From the NCBI GenBank assembly GCA_022266195.1, contig WHVY01000003.1, positions 7,192,001 to 7,256,000 on the forward strand: 64,000 nt of DNA, written 5' to 3'. Origin of the DNA: Tetranychus cinnabarinus. Taxonomy: Eukaryota; Arthropoda; Arachnida; Trombidiformes; Tetranychidae. Position numbers and translations under genes: made by a program. This document shows, one piece after another, positions 1 through 13,900 of the stretch. Under the pieces are notes generated by a model, which worked only from the letters and a program-made list of their open reading frames with translations, did no database searches and was not told the origin of the DNA. Within the stretch, counting starts at the first letter, position 1. Every line of letters starts with the position of its first letter.

Positions 1-3000
1 ATTTATTGTATTTTTCATTCGCAAAGGCGATCAAGCTTAAATTGTTGGATCGACCAACATAAATTGTCATAAACTTTCTTATCATCAACTCTAGCTTTAA
101 CCAATATCAATAGATGGCGCTTGCAGTAACAGATGCAATCTAGTCGCAATTATTGAAACATAAATCTTCATTTTTAAACTGACCAAATTGTCTCATGATA
201 ATAAAAACCAAAATAGCACTCAGCAAACCGTAAGACTTTCTCCATCAGCTGACACATAAATATTTTTCCTAGTAACATACTAATAAACGCTTTATTTCAT
301 GGAAACACCAGTGTTAAGCAAATACTAAAGTTAGATGTTAGTAATTAAATTCATTGATACTTATTGGAAATAAAATTTCAGAGCAAAATTTTAGTCAATC
401 AGATTCATTGAAAAAATTGAAAGTAAACGTCTGTGCATAGTCCAGGTACTTTAAATAGCTGGATACAATTGTAAGATTGTAGCTGTCAAAACGTCTTTAT
501 AAATTGAAAGAATCTAAATGTTCACTCAAAAGGCTGAAATGAAGATAAACATCATGTTATCAGGATATTGGTTAACGTAAAATCCAGACAAATGGCTTCT
601 AATTACTTCTGCTCTGCCCTGTAAATGTGAATGAAAATGAGCTTAAAGTTTGGACGCAATAATTCAAGGTTTCCACTGAAAAGAGCTTTTGATTTTGCAG
701 TTAATAACTCTTGAGTCAACATGCAAGACATTGTTACCTGGAAAAGAAAAGCTGTCATGGAATAGAAATGTTGAGAATGTTCATTTTCCCCTGCAACTGA
801 GGAAGTGAAGGAGAAAAAAAAGTGAATATTTGTTTGGTATTAAGTAGCAACGAGCTCAAGAAAAAGATGTTGATTTGACAAGGTTTCGAGTTGAAATTGT
901 CATGAAGGAAATTGAAAAGAAGGTTGAAAGTTGAAAGCAAGAGTAAAAAATAAGCATTATAACATTTAGTGACAAGCAAATAGAGTCGAGATTGTCAAGA
1001 GTAAAATGTTGTCTCAATTAAAATGATACAGTTGTAAAGTCAACCAGCATGAAGTGGTCATCAAAGGAACTGCAATCTTGCTTCATACAATACAGATGAC
1101 CAATAAGTTGAGGTGAAATAGGAAATGAAAGGAAGAGCGAAAAAAAAGATTGGCGATTAAAAGGAAAAGCAAAAATGAATGAAAATTGTTCAAAGCTTGA
1201 TGAAGAAAAGTAAAGTTAAACTTGATCATCTTAAGATGTTGACGATGATAAGTTTACAAGGGAAGTTGTTGACTGACTGAAGATGACATTGGACAAGTTT
1301 ATCCGTTTGGAATCAATGACTTTAATAGTGAATCTTGATAAGTCCATTGAAAACAGAAGAAGAAGAAGAAGAAGAAATCTCAGCTTCTTCCACATTCTTT
1401 TCATCTTGTTTTTCATCCAGACTTTCTCTTTCTCTTGATCATCAAAAATCATTGCCAGTTAATCGCCTCAACTTGGCTGGTTAATGTTGCTCATGATGAT
1501 AATCATCAAGTAATGAGGTTCACCTAATAATCGGACAAATATTGATGAAGAGCCAATCAATTTGGAAAAGGGAAAAAGGTCTTTCAACAATTATAAAACA
1601 AAATTGACATTTCGCATCATTGAACACCTTTTATAACATGATAATGTTGCTCTTTCATGATCATTCCAATCACAATGTTTCAAACCTTTTCTTATTCCCA
1701 CTCCAATAGACTTTAACTATTTTCAGTTTTTGCCTCTTTTCCCCATCATCTTCCTGTTCTGACCATTATTATTCTCAATCTTTCCAACTATTATCCAAGT
1801 TCATCTTCATCGATCCCATTGTCCTGTTTACCATTGATTATATTGCAAAATTTCAATCGATTAAAATGTTTCTTTTCTCTCTCTCTTCCAACATTCACTT
1901 TCACCTATCATCATTACAATATATTTATATCATTATCATGTATGAATAGTGAAATGATGAAAACAAATTGTTATTTCTTTCAATTGATTTCCAAGTCTTT
2001 CCCTTTAAGTGGTTCAACAATATTCACCGAAAGTTTACTTTTCAGTTAATTGATTAAGCTTCCATTGTTTAAGTTGGTTCAATCAATAAAATCGATCAAT
2101 TTTGTGCTTTTTTGTCTTCCATTGTTTCAATAACTTTTAATGGTGAAACATTTTTTCAATAAACATTAAACTTCAATAAATCTTTACTTGAGATTTGGAT
2201 AATTAACTCGCGTAAAAATAGTCGACTTTGGTTCAAGTTTTCACTCAAAATCAAGTCGAGTGAATGATAAGTTCAAGTAAATCTAAAATTCTTTCTCTCA
2301 GAATCGTTGAAATAGTTGTCCATTTACATGATTCTCAAGCAAATAATAAGAATCAAGTTTCTCTTAAGCGACATCAGTGATGAACGATATTGAAATCAGA
2401 CCAAAATATCGATATTTTTTATCCAAAATTAACATTCGTTTCAATGGACGAGTTAATATCGTCCTTCTCTGAGCGATATCTTTAGTCTGAAAAATGATTC
2501 CAAGTGTTTCCAACAAAACTCTTTCACTCGATCCAAATTGATTTTCACACGAGTTTGATAAATATTTGACTTTTCTTCGAACATTGACAATTCTAAATGA
2601 CCAAATTTAAGGGAAACGATAATACTGCTCACAATTTGTTTCGAGTCCACCTGCAAATGAAAAGTTATTCATTAGTTTTGATCTTTTATTGAGCAAAAAA
2701 TAGAGTTTTCAAAATGACGGCAACACTATGGAATCAGTGATAATGATGAGGATGAAGCTAATGGAAAGTGAAGGGCAAATATCATGAGCTTTTTCGCTTG
2801 TCATCAACATCATTATCAAGCCAGAGTAAGAATCGAGAAATTTTCGTTTTCTTGGATTAACTGGTCAAATGCTGTTTGATAATAATAGCAATAATGCGAG
2901 AGGAAAGTATAAGTTAATCTGGTTATTTGAGTTAATCCAAAGCCAAATGTTGATAAAGTTGCATTTTCAATTGATAAGGTTCATTTAATGATTAACTTAA

Positions 3001-4309
3001 CCATCAAGAAAAGTATTAGTTTAACCAATTGGCTTACTTTTCTGGTTCACTATTTATTATTAGTATTGCCTTTCGTTTCAACCTTTTGTATCAGCTTTGG
3101 TTAATCAATTGAAAAGTGAATTCCCTTTTGGATGAAACAAGAAATGAAATGTTATTGTATCAATCAATTGGCTTATAGATGAAGCCAAAAGGCTAAAAAG
3201 TTTACACGATAAGTTAGACCACAACAAACCTTAGGTTCACTTGGACTTGTTAGCAACATTTGATAATCTTGAACATAAAGATACAAAATAATATTCTAGT
3301 TTCTAGAATGTAAATTGTCCAGTTTTTACTCTGAAAGATTAGAGTTCTAAATGTTTGATTAGGAGTTCGCCAATGTTGTCAACTGATCTGTTGATCTCTA
3401 CGACTAGAACGGTGGAAAAGTCTATCAGTATTAAACTTTATTACAGGTTGTAGTTTTATCTTGTAACAACCTAATGGTGTAATAAGGATAAATAACTCAT
3501 GAGGTACAAAATAATGATTCAAGGTAAATTAACTTTGGTAACAAAATAAGTTGAACATGAAACATTTTTGCCTGAGAAAAGGTGAGATTATTGTTAGAGT
3601 GTGAGAAGAGGGAAAAAAGTTAATAAATGAGTGGTGGATTGAGAGGTGAACCAGTTAAATCCCAGATGAAAATTGATCAGATTTATTATTTATATTGTAC
3701 AACAATTTGCGCCTTTTGCCTTTAAGCAATGAGAGAGTGAAAATAAGTCACTTGAAAGGTCAAAAGTATCTTGAAATCAACTATTAGACCTTTGAGGGTA
3801 AATTTGTTGCAAGTCTTATTGCAAGTCTAATTGTAATCGAAAGTACGATCCAACGAAAACTTTTTTACAGATTTTTACAGACATTAACTTGCATCAAGCA
3901 ATTTCGATGAAGGTAAAGATGTCGATTGTCCATTTAGCTTTATATTTTACAGCAACTTTGACGAACTCACCTTTCAATCAAATGCATTTCAAACACTTTT
4001 CAGTCAACCTTGCTTTTTGATGAATAAACTGTCCAACTTGATTTAATGAATAATCAACTGTCATCATCTTTCGGTATTCTGTGCCAAAGTGAATCAATGA
4101 ACACACAGTTAAGTAAAGTAAGTTCCAATGAGGTTCTAATAAGGGTTGTTTCATGATATAATCACCATTTGCTGTGGTGAGCGGTGAGTGCATATGAGAC
4201 TAACAACTGAGGCTTTGCCAGAGCTTGTTGAAGGCTTCCCAGGTCATGACAAACATTGACACGGTCTACTGTTGTGAGTGTAAAATGGTGAAGTCAATAA
4301 CAACAAATA
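1..4309. other. AT-rich non-coding stretch
   Basis: I see no supported gene here. Open frames on both strands are short and biased toward Leu, Phe, Ser and Lys, as expected from AT-rich DNA. One CTCF-like motif, TAGATGGCGCT, lies at 111-121. A minus-strand frame at 3978-4193 has ordinary-looking codons but matches nothing I recognise. Part of it (about 3975-4060) resembles a second stretch near 5610-5700, with indels that break the frame, so it looks like a diverged repeat and not an exon. Confidence 0.6.
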
Positions 4310-5056
4310 CAGTACCGGTCAATGAAACTGTCAGTTTCTACATATAATTCAAAATTGAATATCTCCTGATCTACTGCTGATAAAATCATGATTATGGTTT
4401 CATTTTGTTTTTGAACATCTAAAAATATGTTTTAGATTTTTTTCACAATTTTATGCAGACAAGTTAGTAAATTAAAACTGATTTAAAACATAACCTCTGT
4501 CGAAATTTGATGCAAAAGATTTTAAGTTTATTTTTGATCGAAGCAGATAGATTCTCGAAGCAAAAATAAATCTGAAGCTAAATCCAATAAAAGACATTCT
4601 AAATCTGAGAAAAAAGTTCAGTTATCGCGGAAATCTTAATCGCAATTAGCCTTAGAAAAGGAAAATTATCAAAATTTTAGTTGAACCAATAGATGGCGCT
4701 CCTAATTTTTCGTTTATTTTGGCCTAGTTCCACTTTTTTAAGAACTTTTAAACGAATTTCTCTATCATTTTTTAACCTAATAAGTCACATCGATTATCGA
4801 TTATGAAAATAATGTTCAATTTTTGCCGTTTTAACCTCTTACAAAATTCTAAAATTTAAACTTAACTTATTTAGAAAGCAGTGATTGACTTTGAACGGTC
4901 TATAAAGCACGAAGAAGACAATAATTTTATATTTTGAATGCATTAATAGCTAGATTATTCATTAATTTATTGTTTTCTCAAATATCAAAATTAAAAATCT
5001 TGAAATAACTTTGCAGCATTGAAAAATCTGACTGACAGTTTCATTGACCGCTACTG
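4310..5056. mobile_element. Non-autonomous Tc1/mariner-like element (MITE)
   Basis: The ends are 26-bp inverted repeats at 4310-4335 and 5031-5056, starting CAGTACCGGTCAATGAAACT on the left; the right copy read in reverse differs at one base. Both are flanked by TA (4308-4309 and 5057-5058), the target duplication of the Tc1/mariner superfamily. The 747-bp body has no transposase frame, so the element would depend on a transposase made elsewhere. A TAGATGGCGCT motif sits inside it at 4690-4700. Family assignment rests on the CAGT terminus and the TA target; no other copy is present in this window. Confidence 0.85.
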
Positions 5057-7905
5057 TACATTGTATTAACTTCTAGTTCTTAGTTGATGTCTTTACGACT
5101 TTTAATTTCATAATCATGTATTATTACATTTTATTAATGTTGAAGAGGTATCCAAGCTCTAATTTTGTCTACACTTAACACAATTAAGAGCCATTCTTTA
5201 ACCAACAATCAATTCTGAACCATAAGTTTCGCATTTGATCGAAGCAGAAAAGTTTTTTTACAAAGATTGCAGTTTAGTGAATACAACAATTTAGAAGGGT
5301 TATATTCACAAGCCACGTCCCGATTTTTCAGTTGCCAATCCATTACCTGAACAATATGTGGTTTTCACATGAGAATGAGGTGTTACACCAGTGATGCGAC
5401 AGGCCAAAAGAGACAATATGAGTAAAATTGTACAGAATTTTTTGCACATTTGTCACAAAAATATTGAAATGTCGATATAAAATTTTAAATACTGTTAAGA
5501 GCTGCACTGAGTTGTTGCTTTTTCAAATGCTTTTGTTCCGCTATCCTAATGCATGGAAACAATAAAGTGAATGCATTTGTTTAAACTCATTTCAAAATGG
5601 AAACGGAAACATCACTAAACACTTTTCAGCAAACCTTGATCTTTGATCAATAACTTCCAACAAGATGAAATGAATAATTTAACATTCAACGGCAATTCCT
5701 TTGTATACATTTCGTACCAGCTGAACCAATTCAACCCAGTTTTGCTGAAACTTTCAATAATTTTCTAAATTCCCTTAAAACCTTTCTTTACAGCATAAAT
5801 ATGTTTATCAACTTGCATTCCAAAGTCATAATAATCAATAAAATTAACCAAAAGTAAGCATTCATAAACAGTCCTTACCTAGCCATATTGAATGGGTCTT
5901 TGTTGATATGTCGAACATTGACAGAAAATCTTGTGATAAGAATATTCATTCAACATGCAAGATGAGAAATCAATCACTCAACTCATCATATTCACAAGTA
6001 ATTCATCTTATCCCTCAACCAAACATTTTCATCCGAAAAGTTACCAACAACAGTTGAGATTAAAGTTGATCAATAACAATAACATTTGTGTGTTTACCTT
6101 TTAATGAATCTCATCACGAATTATGCAAAACTCTAGATGAAATAGATTGAATAGCATGTACCAATTTGCAAATGCAATAACATGTACAAGAGGAAAAGCA
6201 ACTGAAAGAAGGAAAAGAAAAATTGAAAACAAATGATTCGAAACTTTTCATGTATTATTGCCTTTTTGACAGCAACATTTGATCGGCAAGAAAACAATTT
6301 GAAACAAATGCAAATTCAAATTTAATGATAAAATGTAACCAATACAATTGACTATAAAAGCAATTATTGGTTATTTAGAGTGAACAAAAATGGAATGTTC
6401 AATGTCGTCAAAAGTCAATGTTCATTTCAATTTCCATTCAAAGTTACGATTATTGAAAATTATTTTGCACTTTTTTGCTCAACAAACGTGAATATAAAGA
6501 GAAGGCAAAATCTGTGAAAAGATGAAAACGTCTTTCACTTGTACCTGTCACAAGAAACACAGCTTTGTTCATGATAAAAATGAAAAACTTTTTTCCTTTC
6601 ATTTTCTTCCTTTTCCTCCTCTTCTTGTTTTTACCTCCTCATCAATATCGATTGTTTACATGAGAAACAATTTATCATGTTTTTTCCCTCTCTCCCTCTT
6701 CTTTCAGTGTATAACCTGATTTGGGTTGGCTTTCTGGATAATAATGTAATATTATTTTTAGGTGAAAGGTGGGTTAATATTAATGTTGACAGAAAAGGTT
6801 TTTTTTTCTGCAAGATTGTGGTTCCTTGCTTGGCCAGATGAACACTTTTTTCTTTCCTCACTCTTTTCTTAATCATCAACATTACCGTCATCATCATGAT
6901 CATCAATGCAATAGACGAGAAAGAAAAAATTAAATCACAAGAAAAAAATGTTTCTTAAACTTTGCAAACTGGCATTAACATCAGTCTCCAACTGTGCTCA
7001 ACCAAACAACATGAACTTGTATTTAATAAAGTTGCGAATTCGCTTCATCTATTATCATTTTGATGCTTTCATTATAATTACATTTTCTTATCAAAACAAC
7101 AGCGATTGGCATTATATTTTATCTTCATCAGGGAATCGCCAACTCAAATTGATGTCCAATTTTTTCTCTCAATATTTGCAAGTTCAGTCTTGAGCGGCTT
7201 TCACTTTCTCAAAACGCTTCCAATAATTATTTTGATGAACATTTAGAGTTTGTTTTTTCATGAACTTTGCGCCAGATCAACCATACAGAATAGGTGCTAC
7301 TGATAAAAGGTAAAGACATATGTGTTGGAACATAAGTTGCAGTTGTTTAAACACATGAGTGCTCATGGAAAATGGTTGAAAAAGAGAAAAGAAAAATTGG
7401 TAAAGATTTTTTGTGTTTATTGCTTAACTGATCGTTTACTGATTCACATCTAGACACAATTGATGAGTATAAAGTAGAAGAGAGGAAAAAAATTTTTCCA
7501 AAATGTTGATAGCTGTAAAGAATAAGACTGTTGTTTCAAGCTAAAGTTATCAATATTATTCAGTCACCAAGTATATTTGAACATTTTAAATGCTGGTAAT
7601 GATTTTCAACGTAAAGTGAGAAGTAAAGATAAAGCCAAACAGGGAATGAGAATGGAAAAAGAAGAAGGAGAAAAATAAAGAAATAGATTGAGAAATTGAG
7701 AGGATAAAGAAAAGGTAAAAACAGTAGTCGATGGAAAAGGACATTTCGAGGGAAACGAAGATATGCTCCATTGGATAACATTTTTTACTCTTCTTCATCT
7801 TCGTCTTTATCTTTTTCTACTTTTTTTCTCATCATCGTTTTCCTGAGCTTTCCATGTTTTCTCAATTCTTTTCATATCATTCAAGCTTCGGTGACTTAAA
7901 TTTTT

Positions 7906-7929
7906 CTCATCATCATCATCATCATCATT
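7906..7929. repeat. (TCA)n microsatellite
   Basis: A short run of about seven TCA units in the upstream intergenic DNA. Similar but shorter runs occur near 9582 and at many other places in the window. Confidence 0.8.
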
Positions 7930-10187
7930 TCTCTCTCAATCTTGGTACATTTGTGAAAGGATAGGAAAGAGAAAAAGTAACTTGAAATTCATTTCTTTTT
8001 TTTCACTATCATGTTCTTTTCCTTTCTGTAAAATAACCTATACTTTGTGTCTCTTCATGAACGTTTCAGAACTGTACACAACTTTTTTCTTCATCGCAAG
8101 TAAACTTGATGATGAAGAGTGGGAATACAAGAGAAAATTTAAAGCTATGATTATGCTGTTTAACATGGCCTTAACATGAAATTTTTCGAAGAAAATGTAT
8201 CTTCTTTTATCTCAACAAACGCATTTCTACTTTTTCCCCATCATTTTTGTCAACATTATTCAAGTTCATTTTTTGTTTACTCTTGTTTTCACCTTAAGAG
8301 TTTCAACTCTTTTTCAAACTCTTTTAATGTTTCAGTCTTAAATTTTGACATTGCATTGTTTTTTGTCCTACTTGATACACTTCATGTTGATTTTTGATAA
8401 ACATGTAACTGATAACTGGAAACTTGAAATGAAGCAACTGTAAACATGAAGTGTGACATGATATATTGAACTGTAAGGAATGAGAACAAATTTTTAAATT
8501 TTTCTATTCTCAAGTCAACTGTTTTCCATTTTTTGCCCTCTCTTGGTTGTAAACTTTAAATGACAAGTTTACAAAAAAAGTGTTATAAACGAAACCTTTG
8601 ATCAAATCAATTGAACCAGTTGATGTAAAGAGACAAACCAATTGTGTTATTTGCTCTCATTTCAAAAGGAATTATTTTCTGATCAATTTTTCGTGAAAAA
8701 TTGCCGAGAATTGAATAAAGGGTATTTTCATCTTTAGAGTACAGTCTAATCCAACAAAATCTACCTATTACCTGTTTAGTTGACTGATGAGTGAACTTTC
8801 TCTCTCTTGAGACATGCAAAGATTTCCGTAAAAAAAGATTTTCGTATCAACCAAACTGTAGTCACTTTTCACAACCTAAAGGTTGACCCTCTATGCACCA
8901 CCTTCAATAACCTGATGGGGTCGTCCTTCGTGGAGTGTCTTTCACTTGCTCAACTGAGAAGCTTGTAAACTTCAAGCCCAAGAAGGTTCCATTTGTCAAC
9001 CTAAGAGAGTCTAACAGTCTGCATCACGTTGCACAGCTCATCACCCATCAATACCCTTTGTCACATGTAATGATTTTGTCAAGATTAAGAGTCCAACAAA
9101 TATGTCTCATTAAATCATTCCTTGTTTTTTTTCTCTTCTTTTGGGGGGAAAAAGAAAGAAATACAAGAAAGAAAAGAAAGAAGACTCATTTCCCCTTCAT
9201 TTGGTAGACGTTTTGTTCATCCTACAGTGTCAATCCATTGTTCCCATTGATTCACTGATTTCATTAATTACTTTTACTTTGAATCGAAAAATTGTTCCTC
9301 TATGCTAATTAATGTATAAATTTGTCGCCTAAGCAAAAAGATGGTGGAGCAAACAATTGATTGAATGTTTTTAATCAAGTGTACAAAGTTATAATGATGT
9401 AATGAATAGTCAAGAATCAACTCTTGAATCCAACAAATCTAGCAACACATCTTCCGGTAATAGTTTTTTTTCCCTTGAATTTTGCTCTTTTTTGCCACTG
9501 AAACTGATAAGTTTATTCAACATGAGAAGCAACAGAAAAAAAAGCATTAACAATCTAGCACCAAATGGCGACAAGAACAAGCATCATCATCATCATAATC
9601 TAAAGAAGAGAATTGTTTGGTGAACAGGAAAAACAGTTCACTCAGCTTATCAATCAAGACAATGTCATGAATTTAAAAATATGCGAAAATTTTTCTTTTC
9701 ATGAGCAAACAGATAGAGACTAAAGTTTCAATTTTGCCAGCATTTCCATGAAAAGATAAAATTGTCGAAACAATTGAGGCAAGTTTTAATCAATACAAAT
9801 GAAGAGCAAAAGTTTCATTGATAAAATCGCATCAGAATTTGGTTGAAGAGGAAAGACAAAGTGGCAAAGAGTAAACTAAAAGATAAACTGGTTTCCATAC
9901 CATGAGATGATAATTATTGTAATAAATAAAATGAAATGAAGAAGCAGAAGAAGAAAAAAATGAAGAAAAATGTTGAAAATAATCAGATAATGAGACAAAT
10001 TCGAGTCCAATGACAGTTTTCCCAATGTTAAACCAGTTACCATCAAGTCTATGACCTGTTTCACAAGGGATAGAAAGATGTCCCTAGAAGAGATAAACTG
10101 GTCAAGCATCTTCAACGTCACCCAAATGGCGAAATGATAAATTTTAATCAAAATTTATTTGATTCACTTTTCCGGTTTCATTTGATC

Positions 10188-10224
<37 letters not shown>

Positions 10225-10225
10225 T
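10188..10225. repeat. (TCA)12 microsatellite
   Basis: Twelve consecutive TCA units, the longest trinucleotide run noticed in the window, about 360 bp upstream of the start codon of the MATH-domain gene. It is likely length-polymorphic. Confidence 0.9.
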
Positions 10226-10454
10226 AAACCGATCAGAATAATCTTGTGCACTTTTACAAACTATGAAAAGGTCAAAAGTGTTTTTTAAAACAATGTTAAC
10301 AATCATTTCATTGTTTCGACTGTAAATATTTGATCGAACCCAAAATCCATGAAAAGAAAAGTTTTCATTTCACTTTATTGACCGCTATCATTATTAGTAT
10401 CAAAAGACTGTTATTGAATCTCTTTTGCTCTTCTTGCCTCACAAATTGACCATT

Positions 10455-10460
10455 TCAGTG
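10455..10460 (+). promoter_or_regulatory. Possible initiator (Inr) for the MATH gene
   Basis: TCAGTG matches the arthropod initiator consensus (TCAKTY-like) and would give a 5' UTR of roughly 125 nt before the ATG at 10584. A very similar string, TCAGTGTTTAC, lies at 22180 ahead of the Dscam-like signal-peptide exon. Motifs this short occur by chance, so the call is weak. Confidence 0.25.
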
Positions 10461-10583
10461 TTACTCTGGTTTTTCATTAGTATTATTATTGTTTTAAAGT
10501 GAACTTTAAAAGATTATTAAAGTTAACAAAAAAAAGCAAAGTACAAGGCAAAGAACCATTACAAGAGGAAAAAAGAGCCGAAA

Positions 10584-10926
10584 ATGTCTTCACAAAAAGA
10601 TGTGCCTCAATGGACTTCAATAAGAATTGATTTGATTGTTGTTCTCTTGTTCATCCTTTTACAAGCCTCACATGGAGCCACTGGATCACTGTTTTTATCT
10701 CATCAACTCAACTCATCATTATCTTCATCTTCATTGACAAACTCTTTGCCTTTATCGTTGGATCAAAAAGTTGCACCAACTTTACCAAGCAACACTGTTG
10801 ATGAGACTGAACTAGCAACCGAGACAACAACATCACCAACATCAACAGAATCATCAACAATAGTAAAAACAAGAACAACTGCAAAATCAGAAGATGATGA
10901 TGTTGAGTCGTCTTGGGGTAAATATG
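10584..10926 (+). CDS. MATH gene exon 1: signal peptide and S/T-rich linker
   Basis: The ATG at 10584 opens a frame with a hydrophobic core IDLIVVLLFILLQASHGA, a good signal peptide with likely cleavage after the HGA. The mature start is Ser/Thr-rich with an acidic DDD stretch, resembling a mucin-like O-glycosylated stalk. Two phase-1 donors compete: GGG|GTAAAT ending the exon at 10917, and ATG|GTTAGT ending it at 10926. Both keep the frame with exon 2, giving 646 or 649 residues. Confidence 0.75.
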
Positions 10927-13900
10927 GTTAGTACTATTGATTTGTTACTTTTCATCTTTTCATCTTTTCTTTGCTTCAATATTTCCTCTTGTTGTACGAA
11001 AACTTTGTGATGCCAAAAAGAATAAAAAAGAAGAGAAAAAGTCAGAAAAGTTGCAAACGATATAAACATTATCAACATGAACTTTTCTTTTTTCTTTTTC
11101 TTCTTTTTCGTTTCCCTTTAAGATGCTAACAGTTATCATTGAGTAAACAAGTTAACCATCATTCTTCATATTTTACTCATTCTTCATCCTTTCTCATCAA
11201 CTTGAACCGTCTTTGCCGTAAATGCATGTTCAAAGGAAAGACTCACAACTTATCGTTCTATCATCATCTCTTAGACAGTTGTTAGTCTCAATGTGATCGG
11301 TCAACTACATGTTTAACCCTTAACCCAACATCTTGCCAGTCTACCTATCAGTCTTGTCTGTTGATGAATAAAAGGCAGCAAAAAACAAAAAGAAAATTTC
11401 ATCTCAAATTCTCATCATGAACATTATCATTTTCACTCCCTTCATCAGTATCAGTTGACGGGTCACTTGGTTTGCACAAAAAGTGCACTCTTAAAAGCTC
11501 CACTGACAACTTTAAATTCATTTCCCAACTGGTTACCATCTCTTGCCTTTCCATCAACATTATCATTTCATTGAACTTTTTTTCTCTCTGTTATCATAAA
11601 CTTTTCATCATCAACCTGAACAAGTTTATCAAACTTTTAACCAGAATCATGGAGTTGAAAACTCAAACCGTTCAACACTAAACAAAACTCTTTCCAATCA
11701 ATTTTGTTTACCAAATGAAATGAAACAAGACATTTGCTCATTGTTGGTTGAGGTGGAAAAAGGTTTGAATAATGACAATTTTCATGATGAAAGTGACGAA
11801 AGATGAAGTTGAATTGACAATGGTGAACAAGTTTCCTCTTGTTTCAATATCGAATATGAAATTTCGGGAGAAAAATTTCTCATGGAATTGAATAGTGAGG
11901 GAAAAGAAAAGGTTTCAACTAAAGCTATTAGTTGAACATGTTTGTCACGTTGAACTTTACTCTAGTTTATTGCTTCTTTTCAAGAGTATTTCACGCTCTC
12001 TTCCTCATCATTTTCAACATTTTCATCTTAATTCCTTTCTCTCTCTCTCTCCATCATCTTCAGGGAGACAATTGATCCAGCCAAATAACAACTTGATAGA
12101 GGTAATAAAATTAATCTCCAATCATGCTTATGAGTGTGTATTTCAAGTATATTCAATCACAGATAAAGAAACAGTCAAGAAGAGAGAGAAGAAAAAATTG
12201 TCCAAAAAATCAGACAAATGATGTTATCAATACAATCAATTGACTAAAGTTGAAACCTTTTCTTGTCCAAACAATACATTGAATGAAAGTTCATCTCAAC
12301 TGTTTCATTGCGAGACCAGAAAAAAAGACAATCATTTTTACTCTACTTTTTTTCAAATCTCAGGTTTGCTCATTTTGTCCATTCAGTCTGTCTTGTTGGT
12401 CAGTCAATATGTTAGTTGAGACATCATTAGTACAAAGTTGACCCAAGAAAAAGGCAAAAGATGAACGAACAAAGTTATGTGAAAAATATTATTAATGCAC
12501 AATAATTGTTATTACCATTAAATTGATTGATAATGTTTCAATGATTTGGGCTACTTTCACTTTCTTTACTGTTTAACTGTTGATTGATTGTTAACTGTGG
12601 GTCAATAGTGTTTCCGTTGAAAGGACAATGTTCAAATGGCATAATATAATAATTCATCATCAATTGGAATACAATAAATTACAATTAACCAACACTTGGT
12701 TCAACTCTTTTTTTCCCTTCATTTTCTTCCTTTTCCCTCCGATTCTCTTCTTGTTTGCCTCTGATTTGCATAGATTGAAACTGTTTCTTGTCTGACAAGA
12801 AAATTTCTCTTCGATCAAGTTGACTTCATTTTCTTCATCAAATTTCATGGTGATCTCTTTCTCTCTTCATGAAAAGGAAAAACGATGACATTGTTTCGTT
12901 TTCAGTTCTCAGGAAGTTAAACATTTACATTGAAAATTGCAACTTTATTTGTTTCTTTTTATCAATGGTGACATGTAAAGCTAGATAATAAATGACAATC
13001 AATTATTTTAATCATTAATTATCCATTGACATTGGTCATTACCTTGGTAATCATTCAATGATTCTTTAATGATGAAACAGAAAGTATAAAATACTAAAAG
13101 TATCACAATGAAACTAATCAAACGCTAACGATAAGGGAAGCAGATGATTTATTAAAACTCACTTTTTCGTAATTTAATTGCGTTGGTACTTTTGGATGAT
13201 CGTTTGAAATAAAACCCGAATGGTTATTTTATAAGAGTCTATTTTTTAAATGCTTTTTGAGGGATCTTGAGTTGTAAAAATTTTGAGTTTTAAGCAAATG
13301 TTATTTGATGATAGAAGATGTAAAATGCGTTAAATGGGATTAAGGCCATGCGAATTAACTCTGATTTTGCCGCTTTAAGCCAATCAAGTGGATAAAAAGT
13401 GTCCGACCCTTTTTAGACGTCAGCTAATCCATGGATTTAGGCTTATTTCATTGTTTCTGGCCGCCATATCTTTTTAATTAAAATTAACAGATTTTTGTCA
13501 CTCATTGACTGTCAAATGGGATTGAGGCCAGCGTTATTTTTGACTATTTAAGCAAATTTTTCAGTTCTTTTTTGCTTCAGAACTATTCTTACTGAACTGG
13601 TCAATTGTTTGTTAGTAATTTTGTTTCATTTCTGTGTGTTATTTTCATAAAATTTAGTAATTTTAACAGATTTACATTAGTTTTTGAAATGGGCAAAGGA
13701 AAAGATTTGAATGATATTGAAATTGGCCAAATTATGGCATATAACGCTGAAGGAAGATCAATTCGTTATATTGCTGCAAAATTGAATCGATCAAAAACAG
13801 CTATAAACAACTACCTTGCAAATCCGGACCGTTATAAGCAACAGAATCGAAGTGGACCTAAGTTTATGTTTGATGATCGTGATGTAAGACATGTTTTACG

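Larger units (their letters stand above)
5057..10583. other. Intergenic stretch upstream of the MATH gene
   Basis: No supported gene. The stretch is AT-rich, with runs of T, CTT/GAA and TCA repeats. A frame at 8935-9207 (+) starts with ordinary codon use (residues beginning VSFTCSTEK), then runs into low-complexity Phe- and Lys-rich sequence. An in-frame stop lies just upstream and there is no clear splice acceptor, so I do not call it. A frame at 9402-9623 (+) is Ser/Asn/His-rich and also unconvincing. A possible arthropod initiator (TCAGTG) for the next gene lies at 10455-10460. Confidence 0.5.

Noticed and set aside
8935..9207. 90-residue plus-strand frame with ordinary codons in its first half
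   Set aside because: It opens just after an in-frame stop, has no acceptor or ATG, matches no family and degenerates into Phe/Lys runs. Possibly a pseudogene scrap, but unsupported.
9402..9623. Small Ser/Asn/His-rich frame (possible secreted peptide)
   Set aside because: No signal peptide; the His run is just a CAT repeat.
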